Positions 17,245 to 27,544 of a stretch of DNA of 64,000 nt are shown piece after piece. The position numbers and the translations under genes are program-made. Source of the stretch: Algoriphagus alkaliphilus (lineage in GTDB: Bacteria; Bacteroidota; Bacteroidia; Cytophagales; Cyclobacteriaceae). The stretch lies in contig NZ_FMXE01000005.1 in the NCBI RefSeq assembly GCF_900103735.1, positions 1 to 64,000 of the forward strand. The letters are read 5' to 3'. The notes under the pieces were generated by a model. It did no database searches, was not told the origin of the DNA, and worked only from the letters and a program-made list of their open reading frames with translations. The number at the start of each line of letters is the position of its first letter. The stretch's first letter is position 1.

Positions 17245-18072
17245 TTATTTCACTCTCAAATTCAACAAAATCCCCACCAATACCAAAGCCATTCCGATAT
17301 AGGAAGCAAATGGAAAGGTCTCACCAAACAGAAAAAAGCCGAAAATGAGGGCATAAAGCACACTCATGTAGCTTATACTTGAAACTCGCGCAAGATTTCC
17401 GGTCTGATAAGCCACAGTCATAAAATACTGGGCACTTTGTGTACAGAACCCTATCCACAGCAATATTACCCAGTCCCAGACCTCTGGCATTACCCAATCG
17501 AAATACATAATGATTGAGGCGATGGGCAAGGTGACCAAGGGGAAATAAAACACGATAACCAGCGGGTGCTCGGAAGTCTTGAGCTTACGGATCATATTGT
17601 AGGCAAGCCCAGCCGAAAGTCCGGAAACAATGCCCATCCCAGCACTCAGGGGATCAATTCTCGGATCCACACCTTGGATAATCAAGACTCCTGCAAAAGC
17701 CATGGCAAAATATAGAAATTGAATCGGTCTAACTTTTTCCTTGAGAATGAAAACTCCCAAGATTGTGGTGAAAATTGGAGACAAATACTGCATCGTCACC
17801 GCACTTGCCAAAGGAATCCGCTGTAACGTATAGAAAAAAAGGATTAAACTGATTGATCCGACAATTCCACGGATTATCAGACTTCCTTTATTGTTTCCAA
17901 AAACCGAAATCCCTTTGTTGCTTAGTACAACAAATGTGAAAATTAAACTAAAAATAGACCGAAACCAGACTATCTCAATTGCAGGAATGTGAGGGATGAA
18001 CTTCACTGAGACATTCATCATTGCAAAGAAAATTCCTGCTAAAAGCATGGACTGTACACTGGTAATTTTCAA
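17245..18072 (-). CDS. DMT-superfamily EamA transporter
   Basis: 275 residues, about ten TM helices forming two EamA repeats (residues 5-135 and 145-275). Visible signatures: MLLAGIFFAMMNVSVK, IEIVWFRSIFSL, RIPLASAVTMQYLSPIFTTILGVFILKEK and the second-repeat equivalent SSISYMSVLYALIFGFFLFGE. The start is a TTG at 18072, which gives the N-terminal length I recall for relatives; an ATG at 18048 is the alternative and would start inside helix 1. Exported substrate (amino acid, metabolite) is unknown. It is a single gene facing the lipoprotein gene. Confidence 0.85.
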   Translation of the reverse strand: MKITSVQSMLLAGIFFAMMNVSVKFIPHIPAIEIVWFRSIFSLIFTFVVLSNKGISVFGNNKGSLIIRGIVGSISLILFFYTLQRIPLASAVTMQYLSPIFTTILGVFILKEKVRPIQFLYFAMAFAGVLIIQGVDPRIDPLSAGMGIVSGLSAGLAYNMIRKLKTSEHPLVIVFYFPLVTLPIASIIMYFDWVMPEVWDWVILLWIGFCTQSAQYFMTVAYQTGNLARVSSISYMSVLYALIFGFFLFGETFPFASYIGMALVLVGILLNLRVK

Positions 18073-18196
18073 CGCTATCTTTTTTGTGTAAGTTTTTTTC
18101 CAAAGCTAATCCTTAAAAAAAATAGTTCAAGACAACAAAAGAATCTTTGGATTAAACCAATCGTGCCGGAACGGAGTTAAGATGGAAATTACTATT

Positions 18197-18655
18197 ATGG
18201 CACTGAGCCTTGGCGAAAAAGCACCTGATTTTACACTTCCTTCCACTTCCAATAAAAAGATTACTCTTTCCAAAGACTTGGAAGGAAAAGTTGTGATCCT
18301 CTATTTTTATCCTAAGGATTTCACAGGGGTTTGCACTGCAGAAGCATGTGAATTCAGAGATCAATTTGAAGCTTTTAGAGCGTTGGATATTCCGGTTTTT
18401 GGTATCAGTCGGGACGATATAGCCACCCACGAAAAATTTAAGAAAGCCCATCGGCTTCCCTTTGATTTACTTTCTGATGAAAAAGGAAAAGTCTGCAAAG
18501 CCTACGACGCCTTGATTCCTTTAATCAAAATGCCAAAGCGTATTACTTACTTATTGGATCAAGACCATAAGATTTCGGGAGTCTTTTCCGATATGTTTGA
18601 ATCCAAAGGCCATATCGAAAGCGTGCTCAAAAAATTGAAAAAGCAATTAATCTGA
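18197..18655 (+). CDS. bcp: Bcp/PrxQ-type peroxiredoxin
   Basis: 152 residues from the ATG at 18197 (MALSLGEKAPDFTLP, the usual N-terminus); an in-frame ATG at 18182 would add five residues. Peroxidatic C46 and resolving C51 lie in FTGVCTAEACEFRD, the five-residue spacing of atypical 2-Cys PrxQ. Reduces hydroperoxides using thioredoxin in the cytoplasm. Its 3' end overlaps that of the convergent ABC ATPase gene by 9 bases, so no terminator separates them. Confidence 0.92.
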   Translation: MALSLGEKAPDFTLPSTSNKKITLSKDLEGKVVILYFYPKDFTGVCTAEACEFRDQFEAFRALDIPVFGISRDDIATHEKFKKAHRLPFDLLSDEKGKVCKAYDALIPLIKMPKRITYLLDQDHKISGVFSDMFESKGHIESVLKKLKKQLI

Positions 18656-19303
18656 CACGATAAATCCATCCTTCATCACAACTTTTCGATCTGCCATCCC
18701 GGCCAAGTCTTCATTGTGCGTGACGATGACAAAAGCCTGTCTCAATTCATCCCGAAGCTTGAAAAAAAGCTCATGAAGTCCTTTGGCATTTGCGGTGTCC
18801 AGATTTCCACTGGGTTCGTCTGCAAATACTACCGAAGGGTTATTTATCAAAGCTCTTGCCACAGCCACACGCTGCTGTTCACCCCCGGAAAGTGTGGATG
18901 GTTTATGGTCAAGCCGGTGACTGATTCCCAGGATTTCGGAAAGTTCACCGGATTTTTTTAGTAACTCCGACTCTTGGGTTCCTTTAATAAATCCGGGAAT
19001 TTGAATGTTTTCTTGCGCAGTGAACTCTGGTAAAAGGTTGTGAAACTGGAAAATAAACCCAATTTGGCTGTTTCTGAAATCGGCTAAATTGTCGCCTTTT
19101 AGAGACAGAAGGTTCATCCCATTCATAGTGAGCATTCCTTTTTCAGGTTGGTCCAAAGTCCCAAGAATGTGCAATAGGGTGCTTTTCCCCGCACCGGAAG
19201 AACCTACGATGGAAACTATTTCCGAGGTAGAAATTTCAAGATCGACGCCTTTCAATACGTGAAGGCTTCCGTAGGATTTATGGATCCCTTTGGCAATCAG
19301 CAT
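18647..19303 (-). CDS. LolD-like ABC transporter ATP-binding protein
   Basis: 218 residues. Walker [10 protein letters not shown] (residues 34-42), Q-loop [18 protein letters not shown], signature [15 protein letters not shown] and Walker B/D-loop [11 protein letters not shown] are intact, with the switch His in VTHNED. The [11 protein letters not shown] and DEPSGNLD wording fits the LolD/MacB/FtsE group that powers lipoprotein release or efflux. The permease is not next to it. ATG 19303 is clear. The exact complex (LolCDE or another MacB-type) cannot be set from this gene alone. Confidence 0.88.
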   Translation of the reverse strand: MLIAKGIHKSYGSLHVLKGVDLEISTSEIVSIVGSSGAGKSTLLHILGTLDQPEKGMLTMNGMNLLSLKGDNLADFRNSQIGFIFQFHNLLPEFTAQENIQIPGFIKGTQESELLKKSGELSEILGISHRLDHKPSTLSGGEQQRVAVARALINNPSVVFADEPSGNLDTANAKGLHELFFKLRDELRQAFVIVTHNEDLAGMADRKVVMKDGFIVSD

Positions 19304-19393
19304 AGTAATTTTTTTTGAGTTTTTAAAAGTAAAACAAATCCCTCAATTACAGGAATTAAAGGTTTTTCATCTGAAAAATTGAAAAAAACCGGC

Positions 19394-19424
19394 TTGATTT
19401 ATCCATCTGCCCGCCTTATCTTCG
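19394..19424 (+). promoter_or_regulatory. Putative Bacteroidota promoter for sucC
   Basis: TTG (19394-19396), 20 bases, then TATCTTCG (19417-19424): one mismatch from TTG-N20-TAnnTTTG. It leaves a leader of about 95 bases before the sucC ATG. Confidence 0.65.
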
Positions 19425-19527
19425 TGCAAAATTTTAATCGGATGAAATGTCCACGAGAAAACCTCCGCTTAAAGGAGATTACTATTTTGGACTTTCTATG
19501 TGACCTTGATAAAAAAATCTTACACAC

Positions 19528-20742
19528 ATGAATATTCACGAATATCAGGCTAAAGAAGTATTAAAAGGTTACGGAGTAAAAATTCAGGAGGGATATGTAG
19601 CAGATTCTCCTGAGGCCGCCCACGAAGCTGCAGTAAAACTCAATGCTCAAACCGGTACTTCCTGGTATGTGATCAAAGCACAGATTCACGCAGGTGGAAG
19701 AGGAAAAGGTGAAGTAAAAGAAACCGGTTCCAGAGGTGTCGTACTTGCCAAGAAATTGGATGATGTGAAAGAAAAAGCAGCCGCAATTCTTGGCGGTACT
19801 TTAGTCACTATCCAAACTGGCGCTGAAGGTAAAAAAGTAAATAAGGTCTTGGTCGCTGAGGATGTGTATTATCCAGGAGCTTCAGAACCAAAAGAATATT
19901 ACATGTCCATCCTTTTGGACAGAGCTACAGGATCAAATGTGATCATGGCTTCTACCGAAGGCGGAATGGACATTGAAGAAGTAGCTGAAAATCATCCTGA
20001 AAAAATCATTAAAGAATGGATCGACCCGAAGGTCGGACTTCAGGGATTTCAAGCAAGAAAAGTTGCTTTCAAATTGGGGCTTTCAGGTAACGCATTCAAA
20101 GAAATGGTGAAATTCATCACTTCACTATACAATGCCTATATCGGAACAGACGCCTCTCAGTTTGAGATTAACCCTGTGCTTAAAACTTCCGATGATAAAA
20201 TTTTGGCGGTAGATGCAAAGGTTAACATCGATGACAATGCACTTTATCGTCAGCCAAAATTGGCGGAATTACGGGATTTGGCTGAAGAAGATCCTTTGGA
20301 AGTAGAAGCCGCTAAATCAGGACTTAACTATGTCAAACTTGACGGAAACGTAGGTTGCATGGTGAATGGCGCAGGCCTGGCAATGGCCACCATGGATATG
20401 ATCAAGCTTTCAGGTGGTGATCCTGCCAACTTCCTCGATGTGGGAGGAGGAGCAAACGCAACTACTGTTGAGGCAGGTTTCAGAATCATCCTTCAGGATC
20501 CAAACGTCAAGGCGATTTTGATCAACGTGTTCGGTGGAATCGTTCGTTGTGACAGAATTGCAAACGGTGTGGTAGAAGCTTACAAATCAATCGGTGACAT
20601 TAAAATCCCAATTATCGTAAGACTTCAGGGGACAAATGCGGAAGAAGGTGCTAAGATCATTGACGAGTCAGGATTGAAAGTGCAGTCAGCCATTACATTG
20701 AAAGAAGCTGCCGAGAAAGTACAGGCTGTACTGGAAGGCTAA
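19528..20742 (+). CDS. sucC: Succinyl-CoA synthetase (ADP/GDP-forming) beta subunit
   Basis: 404 residues. MNIHEYQAKEVLKGYGV, the ATP-grasp region (KAQIHAGGRGKG), FEINPVLKTSDDKILAVDAKVNIDDNALYR and the CoA-ligase domain GNVGCMVNGAGLAMATMDMIK with NVFGGIVRCDRIA are diagnostic. It makes ATP (or GTP) and succinate from succinyl-CoA in the TCA cycle together with the alpha subunit SucD, which is not encoded here, so the genes are split as often seen in Bacteroidota. It is followed by tRNA-Arg. Confidence 0.97.
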   Translation: MNIHEYQAKEVLKGYGVKIQEGYVADSPEAAHEAAVKLNAQTGTSWYVIKAQIHAGGRGKGEVKETGSRGVVLAKKLDDVKEKAAAILGGTLVTIQTGAEGKKVNKVLVAEDVYYPGASEPKEYYMSILLDRATGSNVIMASTEGGMDIEEVAENHPEKIIKEWIDPKVGLQGFQARKVAFKLGLSGNAFKEMVKFITSLYNAYIGTDASQFEINPVLKTSDDKILAVDAKVNIDDNALYRQPKLAELRDLAEEDPLEVEAAKSGLNYVKLDGNVGCMVNGAGLAMATMDMIKLSGGDPANFLDVGGGANATTVEAGFRIILQDPNVKAILINVFGGIVRCDRIANGVVEAYKSIGDIKIPIIVRLQGTNAEEGAKIIDESGLKVQSAITLKEAAEKVQAVLEG

Positions 20743-20754
20743 AAATACTAGTAC

Positions 20755-20828
20755 GCACTCGTAGTTCAACTGGATAGAATATCAGATTTCGGCTCTGAGG
20801 GTTGAGGGTTCGAATCCTTCCGAGTGCA
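20755..20828 (+). tRNA. tRNA-Arg (anticodon TCG)
   Basis: Acceptor GCACTCG (20755-20761) pairs with CGAGTGC (20821-20827); D stem GTTC/GAAT; anticodon stem TCAGA/TCTGA enclosing TTTCGGC, so the anticodon TCG is at 20789-20791; T stem GAGGG/CCTTC with loop TTCGAAT; discriminator A at 20828. CCA is not encoded. Confidence 0.93.
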
Positions 20829-20830
20829 CA

Positions 20831-20859
20831 AGCTCAGACAAATGTCTGGGCTTTTTTTC
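20831..20859 (+). terminator. Terminator after tRNA-Arg
   Basis: AGCTCAGACA and TGTCTGGGCT form a hairpin (one G-T pair), followed directly by a run of seven T. It would end a sucC/tRNA-Arg transcript. Confidence 0.85.
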
Positions 20860-20960
20860 TTCGTAATTGAAAAGCTTGACGACAATAAATTGTTTTGATT
20901 TTGATTGAAAAATATCACTCTTTCAGGGTTTTGAAAAAACCTCCATCTAATTTTTCTATA

Positions 20961-21217
20961 ATTTTACCACCCCTTCGGGGTTTATATTGAAAGTATCTAC
21001 TGAGGAGTCAAAGAATTTCATAACATTATTAAACTCAATTCAGATGACCGAAAAACGTCTGGTCAGCTGGTCAAACCAAGTCGAGTTCATTTTTTCTAAG
21101 AAGACCGAAAGCAGATTTTAGAATTTTCCTGCATTTATTTATAATCCTGAAGGGATGAAATAATTGTGAATGACATTTGAGAAATACGATACTAAAACCC
21201 CGAAGAGGTGATAGGAT
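20961..21217. repeat. REP-like inverted pair around CCCCTTCGGGG / CCCCGAAGAGG
   Basis: TTTTACCACCCCTTCGGGGT (from 20962) is matched in reverse orientation by AAAACCCCGAAGAGGTGATA (from 21194), with about 210 bases between. Each motif is itself a small hairpin. The pattern resembles REP/BIME-type sequences known from Bacteroidota; no RAYT transposase is nearby. Confidence 0.4.
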
Positions 21218-21390
21218 TCAATCCATTCATAAGGGTAGTTCAGCTCGAAGGAGATTTCAATTTTTTCAAAAATCAAAATTTATTGAAGATAGACTTAATT
21301 GAACAATCTCGCTTGGCAAGATTCGATTATAAAAAACTTGTATCCTTATCTAGTGAATTAAAAAAAAATAGCATTATTCCATGGTATTAA

Positions 21391-21427
21391 AATAAAAAAG
21401 CAGGAGAAAATCTCCTGCCCTTTATTT
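21391..21427. terminator. Hairpin with flanking A/T runs, terminator-like
   Basis: GCAGGAGA (21400-21407), AAA loop, TCTCCTGC (21411-21418), with AAAAAA before and CCCTTTATTT after. Possibly a bidirectional terminator left over from the lost gene beside it. Confidence 0.55.
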
Positions 21428-21529
21428 GAAAACTAAACCAACTATTATTTAACTACCACAATGAATTCAAAAGTAATACAAATCCCTTTAAATCAAAATC
21501 CCAAAGAATAATTTGTATTTTTTTTATTT

Positions 21530-21780
21530 TCATTCCGAAAAATTTCCACTTTTATAAACTAATCCAATATCTAATCCTTGGCTAAATTGGATTTTTTCGT
21601 TTTGGTCCAAATCATAAATGGTAAGTACCGCCAATGTTACACTGATTGCATTGGAAACCTTCGCTGCTAAGATCAGATCCAATCGATGGTCGATTGCATT
21701 AAAAGCGAGTGTTTCATAATTGGCGTATAGTTGATAGCGCGCTTTGAAGAATATATTTTCAGACAACTGCTTATTTTGGG
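21530..21780 (-). pseudogene. 3' remnant of a DUF3078-type gene
   Basis: About 80 codons read without interruption to a TGA at 21530: LSENIFFKARYQLYANYE, then AIDHRLDLILAAKVSNAISV, then YDLDQNEKIQFSQGLDIGLVYK. This is the last part of the barrel region I recall from DUF3078 proteins (alternating strands, with a final KF/YK strand). There is no proper start: the first candidate is a TTG at 21766, and a stop lies upstream at 21794-21796. The N-terminal two thirds are missing. The break coincides with the start of the SLC13 remnant on the other strand, so both genes were cut by one deletion. Confidence 0.6.
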
Positions 21781-22076
21781 TTGACCTTCTTACTTACCAA
21801 TGTAATGTCAAATAATGCCTCTGCCGCACTTTTGGCTCCAATTGCTATAAATATTGCAGCAGGTCTTAATGTAGACGTAGAACCAGGTCGTTTTTAATGG
21901 CGGAGAAATTCGCGGCAAGTTTGAGTTTCATGACACCTATGGGTTTTCAGACCAATACAATGATCTATAATCCCGGAAAATACCGATTCACAGATTTTCT
22001 AAAGGTAGGCACACCCCTCAACATCCTCTTTTGGATTCTTCCCACTTTTTGAATTCCGATTTTCTTTCCTTTTTAG
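21771..22076 (+). pseudogene. 3' remnant of an SLC13-type permease gene with frameshift and nonsense codon
   Basis: Frame 1 (about 21771-21895) reads YFGLTFLLTNVMSNNASAAL, then [21 protein letters not shown]; this is the MSNNA motif of SLC13/DASS permeases. A one-base loss near 21892-21898 shifts the frame, and the next frame reads [48 protein letters not shown], then TGA at 22050-22052, then IPIFFPF and TAG. The C-terminal IPxxxPF after a single in-frame stop is what an intact permease would have, so TGA replaces a Leu codon (probably TTA). All helices before MSNNA are gone. Confidence 0.7.
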
Positions 22077-22133
22077 TTGGGAAATCCTCATCTTTATTTT
22101 AACAATTCAATTCACTTAAACCCAAAACCATTT

Positions 22134-22343
22134 ATGAAAACATTTGGAATTGTTTTGATCGTAGTAGGATTAATCATGTTGTTTGTTCCAAGCCTAAATT
22201 TTACCACCAGCGAAAAGGTGATTGACGCTGGCCCCATACAGGTGACAGCCGATAAGAAAAATGAAATTGGCTGGCCAACTTATGCCGGTGGAATTGTAGC
22301 CGCTGCCGGAGTTATCCTGTTAGTTGCTTCAAAGAAAAGATAA
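22134..22343 (+). CDS. Small two-TM membrane protein
   Basis: 69 residues from the ATG at 22134; the frame extends upstream to a TTG at 22077, which is unlikely. Two hydrophobic segments (about residues 3-20 and 46-64) enclose a polar loop (NFTTSEKVIDAGPIQVTADKKNEIGW) and a KKR tail. Small proteins of this plan occur in many Bacteroidota, with no known role. It ends before a bidirectional terminator shared with ppk1. Confidence 0.65.
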   Translation: MKTFGIVLIVVGLIMLFVPSLNFTTSEKVIDAGPIQVTADKKNEIGWPTYAGGIVAAAGVILLVASKKR

Positions 22344-22440
22344 AGGATGCCCAGAGAAAAATTGAGGTGAGTTTCCTCAATAACCGGAACTGAAATCAGT
22401 CCCTCCCCAATACATTGGTGAACCAAATTGTTTATTTCAT

Positions 22441-22488
22441 AAAAAAGCCCTCGGAAAATTGATGATGAATTTATCCAGGGCTTTTTTT
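22441..22488. terminator. Bidirectional terminator between the small membrane gene and ppk1
   Basis: AAAAAAGCCCT (22441-22451) and AGGGCTTTTTTT (22477-22488) pair across a 25-base loop, giving A/T runs on both sides for both convergent genes. Confidence 0.75.
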
Positions 22489-22499
22489 CAGAAAGAGGA

Positions 22500-24623
22500 C
22501 TATTCAACCAACTTCACTTTGAGTACTTCTTCAACATCAACATTGAAAAACTCCTTGTGAACATTAAATTCCAGCTCATCTCCAATCGGGTGTTTGGCGA
22601 TGTAAGTGCCGTCTTCCTTCATCACATAGGAATTGACGTTATCTTTTAAATTGAAGGAAATAATATTCATCAGCTGCTTTTCCAGCAATGGAGCTTCAAT
22701 TTTGAAGAGAGATTCCAGTCTTTTATCAAAGCTTCTTACCATCATATCTGCGCTCCCGGAATAAGTCCTTGTGTTTCCGTTGTTATGGAAATGATAAATC
22801 CGGCTGTGTTCAAGAAAATCTCCAACCAGGGATAAAACTTCTATGTTTTCGCTCAATCCTACTCTTCTCGGTCTCAAACAACAAATTCCGCGAACGATTA
22901 ATTTGATGGTGACACCTGATTGAGAAGCTCTATATAAGGCATAAATGATTTCGGAGTCCTCCAGTGAATTCACTTTAATGAAAATTCCTGCTGGCAAACC
23001 TTTCCTCGCATTTTCAGCCTCCTGTTCAATAAAGTCGATTAACTGGTTCCGCATATCTCGCGGGGCGGTAATGAGATTTCGGTAGGTACTTGGGGCAGAG
23101 TGCCCAGTGATTACATTGAAAAACTCCGAAACATCGTTGGCTAGGGTTTCATTGGTGGTCAATAAGCCAATATCTGTATAAAGCCTCGCAGTATCTTCAT
23201 TGTAATTTCCAGATCCCAAGTGTACAAACCGTGTTATTTCGGTATCGTCTTTTTTAACTATCAGGAGGAGCTTCGTATGGGTTTTCAAATTTGAAATACC
23301 ATAAATGACAAAGCATCCTGCCTTTTGTAATTTTTTAGCTTCTCGGATGTTGTTTTCTTCATCAAATCGGGCTTTCACTTCGAAAAGTACCGATACGTGC
23401 TTTCCATTTTCGGCAGCTTTCAGGAGTGTCTTGGTAATTCTGCTATCCTTGGCCAATCGGTAGATGGTCATTTTAATGGCCATTACATCAGGATCATCCG
23501 CTGCATTTTCAATTAGATCCAAAATCGAATCAATGTTATTATAGGGATGATGAAGTAGAATGTCTTTCTCTTTGAGTATTTCAAAAATATCAGCTTTCCC
23601 CTCTTCCGGATAAGAAAGAGGTTTTACGGGTTCTGGAATTTGAGGGAGCCTGTCTCGAAATCGCTTATTTCCAACGATCTGCCATAAGCCTGTAAAATCT
23701 ATCATACTGGATCGACTAACCATATAAACTGAATCCGACTTGAGATTCCATCTTTCCAGAAGGGAGTTTAACATCCATTTTGAGTACCCTTCTTCAATCT
23801 CGATTCGAACCACCCTACCGGTCTTCCGCTCCATCAATTTACGCTTCACTTCTTCAAGGAAGTTGGCGTCCATATCCTCACTTTCCTCCAGCGTGAAATC
23901 TCCGTTTCGAGTAATTCGGAAAAGACTGATAGATTCAATCTCTACATTTCTAAAAAGCGAAATGACGTTTTCCCTAATCACCTCCTCTATAGGAATAAGT
24001 AAAAGTGAGTTTTCACGCTCAATCTCAAAAAACCGAGGAATATTTGCCGGAATCTGCACAAAACTCATTTTGCGCATGTCCTTGCGCTCGCCTGGACTTG
24101 TAGTGACCACTCCAAAAACGAGGAGCTTATTCATCAAGATCGGAAATGTACGGTAGCCATCATAAACCATCGGCGTAAGCATAGGATAGATTGCCTTGAG
24201 AAAATACTGCTTTACTATTTCCTGTTCGTTTTCATACAATTTGGAAACATTGTAAAGGGAAATCCCCTCCTGATGCAATTCCGGGAGAATTACTTTGGTG
24301 AAATGCTCATGTTGGTCAAAGTGATACCGCTGACAATCCTTCATGAGCTTCTCCTTAAATGGATCTTCTCTAAGACCTGAATAGTCAACCCGCTCTTTTT
24401 CGTAGTCTAAATAGTTGTACAAAGAGCCCACCCTGATCATAAAAAATTCATCCAAGTTGGAGGCAGTGATTGCTAAGAACTTCAGCTTTTCAAATATGCT
24501 TCGACCGACCTTTTTAGACTGATCCAATACTCGCTCATTGAACTTAATCCAACTTAAATCTCTGCTGACAAGATCACTTTTTTGGATTGTGGATTCATAT
24601 TTATCTCCAATTGCCAATTTCAT
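22500..24623 (-). CDS. ppk1: Polyphosphate kinase 1
   Basis: 707 residues, full length. N domain: SRDLSWIKFNERVLDQ and AITASNLDEFFMIRVG. Catalytic PLD-like domains: phospho-acceptor H449 in KTHTKLLLI and H606 in LEHSRIYHF, with HLGSGNYNEDTARLYTDIGLL between. It reversibly makes polyphosphate from ATP. The start codon (24621-24623) lies in the 3' arm of a hairpin that is repeated in tandem upstream, so initiation may depend on that structure. No ppx (exopolyphosphatase) gene is adjacent. Confidence 0.96.
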   Translation of the reverse strand: MKLAIGDKYESTIQKSDLVSRDLSWIKFNERVLDQSKKVGRSIFEKLKFLAITASNLDEFFMIRVGSLYNYLDYEKERVDYSGLREDPFKEKLMKDCQRYHFDQHEHFTKVILPELHQEGISLYNVSKLYENEQEIVKQYFLKAIYPMLTPMVYDGYRTFPILMNKLLVFGVVTTSPGERKDMRKMSFVQIPANIPRFFEIERENSLLLIPIEEVIRENVISLFRNVEIESISLFRITRNGDFTLEESEDMDANFLEEVKRKLMERKTGRVVRIEIEEGYSKWMLNSLLERWNLKSDSVYMVSRSSMIDFTGLWQIVGNKRFRDRLPQIPEPVKPLSYPEEGKADIFEILKEKDILLHHPYNNIDSILDLIENAADDPDVMAIKMTIYRLAKDSRITKTLLKAAENGKHVSVLFEVKARFDEENNIREAKKLQKAGCFVIYGISNLKTHTKLLLIVKKDDTEITRFVHLGSGNYNEDTARLYTDIGLLTTNETLANDVSEFFNVITGHSAPSTYRNLITAPRDMRNQLIDFIEQEAENARKGLPAGIFIKVNSLEDSEIIYALYRASQSGVTIKLIVRGICCLRPRRVGLSENIEVLSLVGDFLEHSRIYHFHNNGNTRTYSGSADMMVRSFDKRLESLFKIEAPLLEKQLMNIISFNLKDNVNSYVMKEDGTYIAKHPIGDELEFNVHKEFFNVDVEEVLKVKLVE

Positions 24624-24999
24624 GTGTTTATAATTTGTTTTTTAGCTGTCACATGGAATGCCCTTTATAATCATTCCCCTGTGTGATCCCGTACCTACGG
24701 GATCATGGGCATTTCATCTGTTTATTAATTTGATTTTTATGGTCAGATGGAATGCCCTGCCACGATAGGTCGGGGCATCCCCCTGTGTGATCCCGTAAAT
24801 ACGAGATCATGGGCATTTCATGTGTTTATAATTTGGTTTTTAATTGCCACATGGAATACCCCCAGATAATCATGCTCCTGTGTGTCGCTCTTTCGAAATG
24901 GGTATTTCATGTGTTTATAATTTGGTTTTTAATTGCCACATGGAATACCCCCAGATAATCATGCTCCTGTGTGTCGCTCTTTCGACATGGGTATTTCAT
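24618..24999. repeat. Tandem hairpin repeats (four full units plus start of a fifth) upstream of ppk1
   Basis: Units begin with TTTCAT at 24618, 24712, 24816, 24905 and 24994 (periods 94, 104, 89 and 89). Each starts with TTTCATSTG, an AT-rich stretch of about 22 bases, then CASATGGAAT, which pairs with the first arm. Units 3 and 4 differ at only one or two positions. Units 1, 3 and 4 have CATGTG/CACATG while unit 2 has CATCTG/CAGATG, a compensatory change. The unit ends carry GATCCCGTA...GATCATGGG or a related hairpin. Unit 1 contains the ppk1 start codon. Confidence 0.85.
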
Positions 25000-25263
25000 G
25001 TGTTTATTATTTATTAGTAAAGACCACTCAATTTAACCCCTACCTGCCTAGCGGCCCGGTAAGCCTAGAAGTCACAGGCAGAATAGTGAATTAAGAATCT
25101 CGCATCTGCCTTTGCTTAGCAACCACCTCCCTTATGTAGCTTAGTGTCGTGCCTGAGGCAGACCAGCTCAATTTATCTCATTCAATATTCAATAAAAAGA
25201 CGGCCAAGTCAAATTTTGAATCCTTGAACATTTCGAAAAAGGGGCTTCAAAAGCCCCTTTTTC
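25000..25263. other. Intergenic region with short palindromes between the repeat array and gyrB
   Basis: No gene. It contains GCCTGAGGCAGAC at 25151-25163, which also occurs in reverse orientation at 38683-38695, and several CTGCCT/AGGCAG words that could fold together. The gyrB terminator is at its right end. Confidence 0.4.
25236..25262 (-). terminator. gyrB terminator
   Basis: AAAAAGGGGCTT (25236-25247) and AAGCCCCTTTTT (25251-25262) form a near-perfect hairpin beginning two bases beyond the gyrB stop; read on the minus strand it ends in a T-run. Confidence 0.9.

Positions 25264-27544
<2,281 letters not shown>

Larger units (their letters stand above)
20860..21529. other. Intergenic region with inverted CCCCTTCGGGG motifs, no convincing gene
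   Basis: 670 bases. It holds an inverted pair of GC-rich motifs (see the repeat entry) and a hairpin at 21391-21427. A 60-codon frame with a GTG start (21208-21390) has no recognisable relatives and is not called. Confidence 0.4.

Noticed and set aside
21208..21390. Open frame of 60 codons with GTG start
   Set aside because: Begins inside the REP-like motif and shows no domain; could be a fragment but cannot be supported.
24618..24999. CRISPR array
   Set aside because: Units are 89-104 bases with near-identical whole units, not short repeats with unique spacers, and no cas genes are nearby.
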